This document shows, piece after piece, positions 22,238 to 37,116 of a DNA stretch of 64,000 nt. Made by a program: the position numbers and the translations under genes. Positions within the stretch are counted from its first letter, which is position 1, and each line of letters begins with the position of its first letter. The notes under the pieces are model-generated. The model saw only the letters and a list, made by a program, of their open reading frames with translations. It searched no databases and was not told where the DNA came from. The stretch spans positions 15,674,611 to 15,738,610 of the forward strand of contig NC_035433.2 of assembly GCF_002127325.2 (NCBI RefSeq), given 5' to 3'. Source of the stretch: Helianthus annuus. Its lineage: Eukaryota; Streptophyta; Magnoliopsida; Asterales; Asteraceae.

Positions 22238-22767
22238 CGAATTTTATTAAAGAATGAATGCTAGGTCCGAATTTTTGATGAGATTCATTGTCTGAGTTTT
22301 AGAAGTTATGTATATGGTCCGAACTCTTCAAGTAGCACATGAGGTCCGACTTTTGGAGGCTTGAGGGGTCTGAATTTTATAAGGTGTAAGCTTGTCCGAA
22401 TTTTATGTATGAAAGCCTAAGGTCCGAATTTCAAATAGTGGGGATGTTGTCCGAGTTTTAAAGGGTGGGGATGTTGTCCGAGTTTTAAAAGGGGGATGGT
22501 TGTCCGAATTTTGTGACACACATACATAAGGTCCGACTTTTTGTGTGTAGTATGGTCCGACCTTTTGTGTTGTATATAGGGGTCCGACTTTTGTGATTAT
22601 GTAAGGTCCGAATTTGTGATGATCATGTAAGGTCCGAATTTCCCATGTAGTGAATGGTCCGATTTTTGTGAGGATATGCATGGTCCGAACTTCATAAGGG
22701 ATGCATGGTCTGAACTTACAAGTAATGTATAGTCAGAGTTTTGTTAATGCTATAAAGTCCGAGTTGT
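22238..22767 (+). repeat. GTCCGAATTTT interspersed motif array in the G2 LTR
   Basis: About 21 copies of GTCCGA(A/C/G)TTTT separated by 12-18 bp of unrelated sequence. The period is about 25 bp over much of the array. The same array is in the 3' LTR at about 29775-30308. The minus-strand frame across it, with repeated KVGP, is an artefact. Confidence 0.85.
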
Positions 22768-23177
22768 TAACAGAATCAGGTTATATGTTGAATGAAAAAC
22801 AATTATCCTCCTGCCACCACTGTATGTATGTTACTGTATGTGTATGTTACTGCATGATACTGTTTGTTACTGGATACTGTATGTATAAACAATCTATGCC
22901 ATGACATTCTGTACACAGTTATCACACGAAACACAGCTGTTTGGACATCAAGGGGGGTGTAAACCCTAATTGAACGTAAACGCTTACATCGAATTTATGT
23001 GCAATGTACCTTAGGTCGTGTGTAACGGACTTAACCATTAATTAACACTAGAAGCAATAACATACCGAGCAAACCAAGGTGAGTTCACACTCTTTACCAA
23101 GGCATGGGATTCCCGGGGTTGGGAATAGGATTGAAGGAATAGATTTGTACTTACACTGTTACTAGACTATCTACCAT

Positions 23178-23420
23178 CGTCCTCGGATGCGCAGGACACA
23201 TACGTAAAACCTACGTATACTTGTACTCATCACTGTCCTCAGGTTGCGAAGGACACTCACGTAAAACCTACGTGAACTTATACTCATTACTGCCTCGGTT
23301 GTGTCAGGCACTTACGTAAAACCTACGTAAACCCCCGCGTACCCCGGTCCTCGGTTGTGAAGGACATTTACGTAAAACCTACGTAAACTTGTACGTACTA
23401 CTGATATCGGTTTAAGAAGA
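23178..23420 (+). other. Double-hairpin array in G2 R/U5
   Basis: Four units, each made of hairpin A (stem-CT CGG...A AG-stem, such as GTCCTCGGATGCGCAGGAC) followed by hairpin B (such as TCACGTAAAACCTACGTGA). Stem bases change in a compensating way between units, while the AAAACC loop and CGG are fixed. Equivalents: G1 at 9715-9915 and 16590-16800, the G2 3' LTR at 30718-30965, and G3 at 38568-38820 and 45970-46215. Confidence 0.75.
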
Positions 23421-23888
23421 ACACTTATGGTTACAATTAGTCTAGTGTATATGCAAACATGGGAAGCCCCCACCAATGGAACATACTATCGGCCCAGTAG
23501 AGCCACACGTTACAAACGAACTTACTATTACAAACTTACTTACTGTGAACTCGCTCAACTAGTTGTTGACTCTCTGTTACATGCCTTGCAGGTCGTTAAG
23601 TATGCATGGAGCTTGCATTGGGAGACGCGGTCGTTGTGGACAAGGATCGTGAATGCTTTGATTAAACACTATGACTTTACATACCTATTTTATGTTGGGC
23701 TTATACTCAATTGCTTCCGCTAAACTTTGTTATTACACTTATGTTTTGAACACCTTTCATATGGATTGGTTTGGTTTAATGACAATTAATTTTACTATTT
23801 ACGTTGTTCTATATGATTGGTGGCTTGATCCTGGTCAGTCACGCTCCCAAGCGGTGATACTCCGCAGGTGGATTTTGGGGGTGTGACA

Positions 23889-24207
23889 GATTGGTATCAG
23901 AGCCATTGGTTATAGAGAACTTGGTTTTAATATGGGAAAACATTTTTATTAAAACCAGACTATAACCAGTACAGTGCTCAACGATCCACAACGACGCCTC
24001 GCTCCACGTGCAAGACTCAACATCCTAGGTAATAAGGTTTATGTTTATTGCCTACATGCTAGAATTACATAGAACTTTGCTCGTGGTATGCTTAGATTAC
24101 ATTGCTTACTATTTGTTATTGCTCGAGAACACTTGTGTGCTTACTCTCTTCTGTCATCGCACTATTCGCGAACCTCTCTCACTTATGCTACATTTGCTAT
24201 GAAGATC
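23889..24207 (+). other. G2 primer-binding site and structured leader
   Basis: TGGTATCAGAGCC starts at 23892. A hairpin follows: GGTTATAG (23908) pairs with CTATAACC (23960-23967), and TGGTTTTAATA (23922) pairs with TATTAAAACCA (23947-23957). Next, 23982-24014 is complementary to U5 (about 23609-23648). No gene is seen. Confidence 0.85.
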
Positions 24208-28931
<4,724 letters not shown>

Positions 28932-29007
28932 ACGATACAACTTACCTAGCTTCCTCAGTAACCGCATGCTAAATTTCGCGACGAAATTTCTTTCAAGATG
29001 GGGATAA
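28932..29007 (+). other. G2 3' leader: hairpin and polypurine tract
   Basis: Contains AAATTTCGCGACGAAATTT (28971-28989), an inverted repeat, followed by the purine-rich GATGGGGATAA directly before the 3' LTR. A second copy of the inverted repeat lies in the last pol codons (28870-28886). Confidence 0.8.
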
Positions 29008-31428
29008 TATGACAACTCGAGTTTCCGAGATTCCATTTTCGCATTTATTGCACGCTCACTGTTTGTTTAGTTGTTTACTTGCACAATTAGTTTGCTATGT
29101 AACTGTATACGTTTTGGTTCAGTAAAGTGTATTGTGTTTGTGCATGGTTATGTGTTAAAGATTTGACAAATACATGAACTTGGTGATGAAACTGTAAATT
29201 AAATTATGATGGGTGTGTTTTATGTAAAAGATGATACTTAGGGGTGTGTAGAGTAGTTAGTGAAATCTTAATCACTATTAACCCTAACCTCCTTCACTAA
29301 TCATCACACAAAATCAACATACGTACTTTCACATCCTCCAATCCTCTCCTACAATCATTTTCTTCATCATTGGCACAAGCTCTCAATCATCACTCTTGAT
29401 CCCTCTCTTCATCTAGAATCAATCTAAGGTAAACGTTCAATTATTTCTTGTTGTTAATCTTTGATTACGTGATTCATGCAAAACCCTAGTTCTACATACA
29501 ATAGTTCTGTGTTTATTGATTGATTCTGATTATTGTGAAATGATTATGATTAGTTGTGTAATCACTTGCCTGACAATTAGATGCATGATATGTTAGAATT
29601 GTTAATTGTTGATTTGATTACAGCACTAGCAATGCTCTGGGATTAGGGTTTTGATCGTAGTCTGGCAAACGTAACTGTTCCATTGATTCTGTAGAATGGT
29701 TTTGGAATTTACGCATGTTGAAAACTCTGAGTTTTATAAGGAATGATTGTCTGAGTTTTATGCTTATATGCCTTGTCCGAATTTTATTAAAGAATGAATG
29801 CTAGGTCCGAATTTTTGATGAGATTCATTGTCTGAGTTTTAAGAAGTTATGTATATGGTCCGAACTCTTCAAGTAGCACATGAGGTCCGAATTTTGGAGG
29901 CTTGAAGGGTCCGAATTTTATAAGGTGTAAGCTTGTCCGAATTTTATGTATGAAAGCCTAAGGTCCGAATTTCAAATAGTGGGGATGTTGTCCGAGTTTT
30001 AAAGGGTGGGGATGTTGTCCGAGTTTTAAAAGGGGGATGGTTGTCCGAATTTTGTGACACACATACATAAGGTCCGACTTTTTGTGTGTAGTATGGTCCG
30101 ACCTTTTGTGTTGTATATAGGGGTCCGACTTTTGTGATTATGTAAGGTCCGAATTTGTGATGATCATGTAAGGTCCGAATTTCCCATGTAGTGAATGGTC
30201 CGACTTTTGTGAGGATATGCATGGTCCGAACTTCATAAGGGATGCATGGTCTGAACTTACAAGTAATGTATAGTCAGAGTTTTGTTAATGCTATAAAGTC
30301 CGAGTTGTTAACAGAATCAGGTTATATGTTGAATGAAAAACAATTATCCTCCTGCCACCACTGTATGTATGTTACTGTATGTGAATGTTACTGCATGATA
30401 CTGTTTGTTACTGGATACTGTATGTATGAACAATCTATGCCATGACATTCTGTACACAGTTATCACACGAAACACAGCTGTTTGGACATCAAGGGGGTGT
30501 AAACCCTAATTGAACGTAAACGCTTACATCAAATTTATGTGCAATGTACCTTAGGTCGTGTGTAACGGACTTAACCATTAATTAACACTAGAAGCAATAA
30601 CATACCGAGCAAACCAAGGTGAGTTCACACTCTTTACCAAGGCATGGGATTCCCAGGGTTGGGAATGGGATTGAAGGAATAGATTTGTACTTACACTGTT
30701 ACTAGACTATCTACCATCGTCCTCGGATGCGCAGGACACATACGTAAAACCTACGTATACTTGTACTCATCACTGTCCTCAGGTTGCGAAGGACACTCAT
30801 GTAAAACCTACGTGAACTTATACTCATTACTGCCTCGGTTGTGTCAGGCACTTACGTAAAACCTACGTAAACCCCCGCGTACCCTTGTCCTCAGTTGTGA
30901 AGGACACTTACGTAAAACCTATGTAAACCTGTACGTACTACTGATCTCGGGTTAAGAAGAACACTTATGGTTACAATTATTCTAGTGTATATGCAAACAT
31001 GGGAAGCCCCCACCAATGGAACATACCATCGGCCCAGTAGAGCCACACGTTACAAACGAACTTACTATTACAAACTTACTTACTGTGAACTCGCTCAACT
31101 AGTTGTTGACTCTCTGTTACATGCCTTGCAGGTCGTTAGGTATGCATGGAGTTTGCATTGGGAGACGCGGTCGTTGTGGACAAGGATCGTGAATGCTTTG
31201 ATTAAACACTATGACTTTACATACCTATTTTATGTTGGGCTTTTACTCAATTGCTTCCGCTAAACTTTGTTATTACACTTATGTTTTGAACACCTTTCAT
31301 ATGGATTGGTTTGGTTTAATGACAATTACTTTTACTATTTACGTTGTTCTATATGATTGGTGGCTTGATCCTGGTTAGTCACGCTCCCAAGCGGTGATAC
31401 TCCGCAGGTGGATTTTGGGGGTGTGATA
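29008..31428 (+). repeat. 3' LTR of G2
   Basis: 2421 bp and nearly identical to the 5' LTR without L2. The ends are mutated (TATGACA at the start, TGTGATA at the end). It contains the GTCCGAATTTT array and the double-hairpin array (30718-30965). Confidence 0.93.
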
Positions 31429-33372
31429 ACAAAACTTCAAAATCAATTTGGGATGCTCTTAGAATTAAGTTTGAGGGAAGTGAGAAGACGATTAAAGGTA
31501 AAAAGGCATTGCTTAAGAAAGAATTTGATCTTTTCACCAGTTTACCCAGGGAAGATACAAAGAAATTGATCGAACGATATTGCCACTTAGTGCGATCTAT
31601 GTCTATGTTAAGCATAACCAAAGATCGAGAGGAATGGGTCGACAAGTTAGCTGACGCTTTGCCTCAAAAAGAGTGGGGTACATATTTGATGATCTTGAAA
31701 AATACAGGAGAATATGATGGTTTGACAATTTCTCAGTTCATCGAGAAGATTGAGGGTCAAGATCTTGAACAGCAAAAGATTGCGAGGATGAATAATCCGA
31801 GTGGTCAACAAGACGTGAAGATGTACTACGAAGGCAGTGTTCAAGAGGTTGAAAGAAGTCCGAAAATACAAACTGCATTCAGTGCTGGAAACTCATCAGA
31901 AAATGTTGAACAAAGTCCTAATAGCAGCAGTGGTTTCTCTTCATACCCAGGCGTCAATCCAAAGAGTTCAACATCAAGTTTTCACTCTCAAAGCTCAAAA
32001 ACTGGAAATGGTTGTGTGATACAACGCAATATTGCATTAAATCTTCCAGAAAGTCAAAGTTTTTCTGATGAAATTGCAAAAGATCACATGGCGTTACTTG
32101 CAACTGTGCTACAATCCTATGAAGGTTTAGTTGCAGGGAGGATCGGGAATCCTATGCTAACAAAGGAGGATTACGATCAGATAGATGCTGAAGAAATGGA
32201 GCTAATGGACATTAAATGGTGTCTAGCTAGTGTCCTAAGAAGAGCAGAAAAGTTCAAATTGATTACTGGAAGAAATGATTTTCTTGATGCACATGTTTCT
32301 ACTTTAGGTTTTGATAAATCTAAAGTTACTTGTTTTCGATGCAGGGAGAAAGGTCATTTCAAGAGAGAATGCAAGAATAGAGAAGCAAGTGAAGCAAAGA
32401 ATCCGTTTGGAAAAGATGACTATTACCGGAAAGCCATATATCAACAAGTTGGTCAACAACAACAACAAGAACCACAAGTGGCTCATGGTAGAAAAGTGTT
32501 AGAGGATTTAAAGAAAGCATGTTTAGTGAATCAAGATAATTTTAGCTGGAACAAATACATTTCATCTAACAGCAAAGCATGCTTAATCAATCAAGAAGAT
32601 GAAAGTTTACCAGAAGGTTTATCTGGGATATGTTTGTGGATGAGAAAGGAGAGTTTAAAGCTTTCATTGCTAAAATAGTGAAAGAACCAGATATGTTTAC
32701 CGAATGGATGAAAGTTATTGGTGTTAATGTGAAGAATGAAGAAGAAAAATTTGTTTCATCAGATGAAAGCTCACAAAGTTCAGATGAAAACTTAGAAAGA
32801 GCAACTATTTTTGATCAAACACCATCTGATTCTGATTCTTCAGATGATAGTTCTAACAAATCAATTGAGTTTGATCATTCACCAACTGATGACAGTAGTG
32901 ATGATGAAGAAGAAAGACATATTAATGTTGCAAAATCTCATCTATCTCCTGAAAGTTTTCATTTTTATTTTGCAGATCGCTTGGAGAAACTGAAGAAGAG
33001 ACGAGCAGCAAAAGAACAAAAGCAGATGGAGTCTGAAAATGTTGCTCAAAAAGATGAGATTGTTCAAAATGAAGAAGTTAAAAGTGTTGCTGAGGAGATT
33101 GTTGAAACTGAGAATGTGACTGAAGCTGAAAAAGTGGTTGAAGTTGAGAAAATCATCGAAGTAGAAAAGATTGTGGAAGTTATCAAACCATGCCAAAAGT
33201 GTCTAGAATCTTGCAAAGAATGTGCAGCTAAAGACAAGAAGCTGGCTGAGTTTGAGAAGATGAAGGAACAATTACTGTTCAATCTCAACTACGTGAAGGA
33301 GTCTTATGATCTTTTCAACAAAACAGTAACTGGTCTTCAAAAGACAAATTCAGAAAGAGAACAAGCATTAAC
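31429..33372 (+). pseudogene. C1 gag, segment 2
   Basis: Continues segment 1 after the ACAAA site. It contains typical copia gag sequence (SIWDALRIKFEG, KALLKKEFDLF, LIERYCHLVRSM), a CCHC zinc knuckle at 32331-32372 (CFRCREKGHFKREC), a Q-rich stretch, and, after a 1-nt loss near 32620, a long acidic/Ser-rich region and a Glu/Lys/Val coiled-coil-like region ending ...TNSEREQALT. It is then cut by D1. It binds RNA in the particle. The frameshift makes it a pseudogene. Confidence 0.88.
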
Positions 33373-33845
33373 TGTCACACCCTGGCTTTGCGGTTCTTGA
33401 CGTCTCGGCGGCATCTTCTAAAGATGTGTTTACGTCGGTCAGGGCATAGTAAAGTGTACGTATATAATAATAGTAATAGTACATAACATCTCATGTTATC
33501 AATATATCATTCACATATCATCTTTTGTCACAAATATCATTCACACAACATCCCATGTCATAAAAACATAAATAATCAATCAAGCATCAAATATGATGAG
33601 AATACTGCGATTGCCATATATCGAGACCACATAGTAAATGTATCAGTACATCACAGTGTCATACAACATCAATCGACTAGGGGCTACATCACCCCTGTCC
33701 AAAAATGATATCAAATCAGTGTCACTACATCCCATGTACAAAGTCAACAAAAGTCATAATCATCATGTAGTCTCCAAAAATGCTGTGTAGTCAAAAGCAA
33801 TCGCGGTCCTCTCACCAACGTCTACCCAAACAGTACTGATGAGCT
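33373..33845 (-). other. D1 left end: 21-bp LTR remnant and non-coding DNA
   Basis: TGTCACACCCTGGCTTTGCGG (positions 33373-33393) repeats the D1 LTR end found at 36039-36059, then diverges completely. The remaining DNA to 33845 shows no gene. Confidence 0.75.
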
Positions 33846-35477
33846 CTATACAGATGGCGGTGGAGGAGGGGGAAAGTGAGTGTAAAACAAACGACGCAGC
33901 TGGAGCCATTCCTCCTCCATGGCTCTCTGAGTACGAATGAAAGAAGCAACCTGCTGCTCTAGGGCAAAGAGGCGTGCAGCATAATCTGGAGGTACAGGTC
34001 GAGAAGGCTGCAAAGGAGAATGTGTCTGACCATGACACGGACATGGCGGCGGCTGAGCTCTCTCGAGCTCCTGAATGCGCTGCGTGTGTGACTCATGCTG
34101 AAAAACGAAAGACATCAACACGTCCTCAATAGTGTGCCCCACATGGAAGGGATGGTAGGGGTCAGTCGGTGGAATGACAGGCGATGATGACCAGAGAAAC
34201 GACTCACTGGTGGGATCAAAAGGAGCCATACGAAATGGAGAAACAGGGGGTATAACAGGTGGAAACTGTGGCATGAAGGGAACAGACGTCGGCACATGCC
34301 CAAAGGGATGGGCCGAAGAACCCTCTCCAGGTCGCGCTGGAGGTGTAAACTGAGGAAATGGAAAAGCGAAATCAACATGTCGTGCATCAGTGATGTGAGG
34401 GGGAATAGGTGCAACCTCATCATCTGCAGGAATCCACCCGTGCTGTGCGTGCTCGTCTCGTGGATCCATGTGGGTCGCGAATAGTGCATGCTCGGGCTCT
34501 AGTGGAACGGGATCAGGTGGGGGAGCAACAAGAGGGTGAACGGGTGCATCAGCAATAAGTGGGTGATCAACATGATCAGCAGCAATGTCATGATCGCCCT
34601 CCAACAACGGAGCATCAGCAGCATGGTCATCAATAGGTGGGTCAGCAATCACAGGCCCAATAATGGGTGCGCCAGCATGAACTGGGTCATGCTCAAGCAC
34701 TGGGTCTAGAGCGGCTGCCTGCTCAGGGGCCATGGCAGGCTCGGGATCATCAAAGGCCATCTCAAAATCAAACTCAGGGTCAAAGGGATCAACTGGGTCT
34801 ACTGGGTCGACTGGATCCTCCATAGGCTGATCCATAGGTATGAACTCTATATCCTGATCCGGGTCGAATCCTGGGGGAAAGATAGGATCGGAATCCTCCA
34901 CATCATCGTGGTCGAAAGCAAAGCTAGGAATAGGGGCAACAGAGGATGCCTGGTCAGGATCTGAACCATGTGAAAAGTGTTGTGCGCTCAGAGTGTGGGA
35001 AGGTGCGGAGGCCACAGACTCGAAGGAGTCTGGAGCAGGTGAGTGTGCAGGTGACTCCGCAGCTGGAGCATCTGCGAGCAGTAAAAGTCCTCCGTCGGCT
35101 ATGAGGGCCTAGCCCTCCTCATCGTCCTCTAGGAGATCATCGTCAAACAGATCTATATCGCCGTCAGCCTCGGCGTCAAAAAGTAAACCGTAGGCAAGGT
35201 AAACAGCTAAGGGTATGGGAGCAGGGATCTCCACTAACGGTAGGTCCCCAATAAGAGGGCCATCGGCGAGCTCATCAGCCTCATCAGGTAGCGCGAACGG
35301 CTGAAAGTCGTCCTCGTCCGTGCTAGAAACGTCCGACGTGTGCACCTCGTGCTCTGAAGATGCTAGGTCATCTGATACTATAGGTCTAGGTCCTGTGGTG
35401 TCTGAGTCACATACGCACAAACATGTCGCATGGCACAGGCGCCACATGATGTCTGTAACATAAACACAAATATGCAC
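33846..35477 (-). pseudogene. D1 acidic proline-rich gag-like ORF with one stop
   Basis: Two minus-strand frames in the same phase (122 and 389 codons) are separated by a TAG at 35109-35111. The product is very rich in Asp, Pro, Ala and Glu, with repeated 'PVDPVDPVDP'-like and 'PPGFDPDQDIEFIP' stretches. A C-terminal part resembles a coiled coil (YAARLFALEQQVASFIRTQRAMEEEWLQLRRL) and the end is a proline run. I recognise the style as a protein common in Asteraceae LTR elements, but I know no biochemical function for it. There is no zinc knuckle or enzyme motif. Confidence 0.65.
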
Positions 35478-35539
35478 AAATAATCAGTCATATAATCAGG
35501 CAAACATATTAGTCACCAAGTAAGAAATCACAAAATTTT

Positions 35540-35880
35540 CCTAGTCCCACTAGCCTCCCAGTCTCCTAGACTGACACTCCTAGTCCCACTAGCCAAATTC
35601 CTCCCAGTCTCTAAGACTGCTCTATCATCTACCTCGACCTCTTAGATCGAGCCTCGGCCTCCAAGACCGAGCCTCAGTCTTCCAAGACTGAGCCTATTTT
35701 CCCTAGTCTCACTAGCCATCTACCTCGATCTCTCAGATCGAGCCTCGGTCTCCAAGACCGAGCCTCAGCCTCCAAGACTGAGCCTACTATTCCTAGTCTC
35801 ACTAGCCATCTACCTCGATCTCCTAGATCGAGCCTCGGCCTCCAAGACCGAACCTCAGCCTCCAAGACTGAGCCTGAAAA
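35540..35880. repeat. Hairpin array in the D1 leader
   Basis: About three units of roughly 100 bp. Each contains adjoining short palindromes such as CTCGGTCTCCAAGACCGAG and CTCAGTCTTCCAAGACTGAG, plus CTCGATCTC..AGATCGAG. It lies between the primer site and the ORF. The 63-codon minus-strand frame across it is a by-product. Confidence 0.85.
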
Positions 35881-36010
35881 TAAATAAATAAAATGTGCTC
35901 AACATTTGTTTGTAAAAACGTTTTGGATCTAGACTTAAGTGGTATGCAGTAAAAATGTTTTCGTGAGAGCCCTAGTGATCATAGTCTAGACTCGAGAAGG
36001 AATCCTAGTT

Positions 36011-36036
36011 CGCTATGATCAGAGCTCTGATACCAA
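36011..36036 (-). other. Primer-binding site of D1
   Basis: The minus strand reads TTGGTATCAGAGCTCTGATC and onward, two bases inside the LTR end (...GGGTGTGACA). Confidence 0.88.
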
Positions 36037-36038
36037 GC

Positions 36039-37116
36039 TGTCACACCCTGGCTTTGCGGAAGCGTGGTTATTTTGGTGTGACTTCTTTATACCATAGCTT
36101 AACCATAACAAAGCTATATGAATTAAAAACATGCAAGATCATCCATTACATTTTAAAAACCAAATACAATAACATTGTTTTAACGGGCAAACACCCTAAC
36201 AACCATAACATTGTTCAACAAACACAAACATCAACATAAACACAGTTTAAGGACTGTGACTTGTCCAGGAAAGAGTCACATTCCCTAAACCCCGGATGAC
36301 CTCGTACTAGTGCAGCGGGAAAACGTGCCATACCGTGCCAGATCCCTTAGTTCCCTAAAATACGTGTAAGTTGAAAAATCAACAATAATGTTGAGCGAGT
36401 TCATGTGTGAGTGAGTATAAAACCTTTGTATTTATCAAAATCCTGGTATGTAGCAAATAAGAAAAAAGAGATCACCAATGGTTTGCAAGGCCAATGATAT
36501 GTGTGAAATGCAAGTAGGAAGGCTCAAACCTAACAGATTTATGCGTCGGGTACAAAGTCATCCCGAGGTCCGTTATGCTGGGCCTGGGACTGGGCTCGCT
36601 ACACCCAAATAGATCTATCGCTCCTGCCCCTCGGTCCTACCCTGAGGATTAATGACCTCAAGTTTCCGCCTACCCATTCACATGATCTAAATAGTAACCC
36701 TCCTTACGCTAACCATACCATGTATAAAGTATTCATAATCAAAGTAACATGTATTTCACCCCCGCAGTTTAGAAAACTGAAAACAGTTAAGAGAAAAGGG
36801 GGACATGAACTCACAGCGATGCGTCTCTACCAAGTATGTCTCCAAGTCAAGCAGCTGTGCAACGACCTACATGTACTAACTCTATTAGACGGACGGCCGT
36901 GCTTAACTTTATGGTTTAAGTTTTTGGGAAATAGTTAGACAACTATTTCGTGTTTACTTTCTGTATATACTTGGTATTCATTTCCTTCCCAAGGATGAGG
37001 GATTTAATACATGTGCGTTGGAAATATATTATTAAGTCTCACTTAATATATATTTATTCCTAACTCCAAAATATAATTATTTTTCTCAAAAATATTATAT
37101 TTTAACACATATGATT
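36039..37116 (-). repeat. D1 5' LTR, U5-side part
   Basis: From the LTR end at 36039 to the G3 insertion (TGATT at 37112-37116). It continues at 46681-49030, giving a total of about 3.43 kb. No gene is seen. Confidence 0.85.

Larger units (their letters stand above)
19651..23888 (+). repeat. 5' LTR of G2, interrupted by LINE L2
   Basis: TGTGACAACTCG...GGGGGTGTGACA. L2 occupies 20247-22050, flanked by TGTTAGAATTGTT. The LTR carries the GTCCGAATTTT array (about 22238-22767) and the double-hairpin array (23178-23420). Small frames within it are not credible genes. Confidence 0.92.

Noticed and set aside
22403..22681. 92-codon frame with repeated KVGP-like peptides, also at 29944-30222
   Set aside because: It is a read-through of the GTCCGAATTTT array on the opposite strand. 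It appears twice only because the two LTRs are copies.
22238..22767. Possible CRISPR-like repeat/spacer array
   Set aside because: The repeats are 11 bp and imperfect, the setting is a plant LTR and no cas genes are present.
35674..35865. 63-codon repetitive frame
   Set aside because: It is generated by the palindromic leader repeats of D1.
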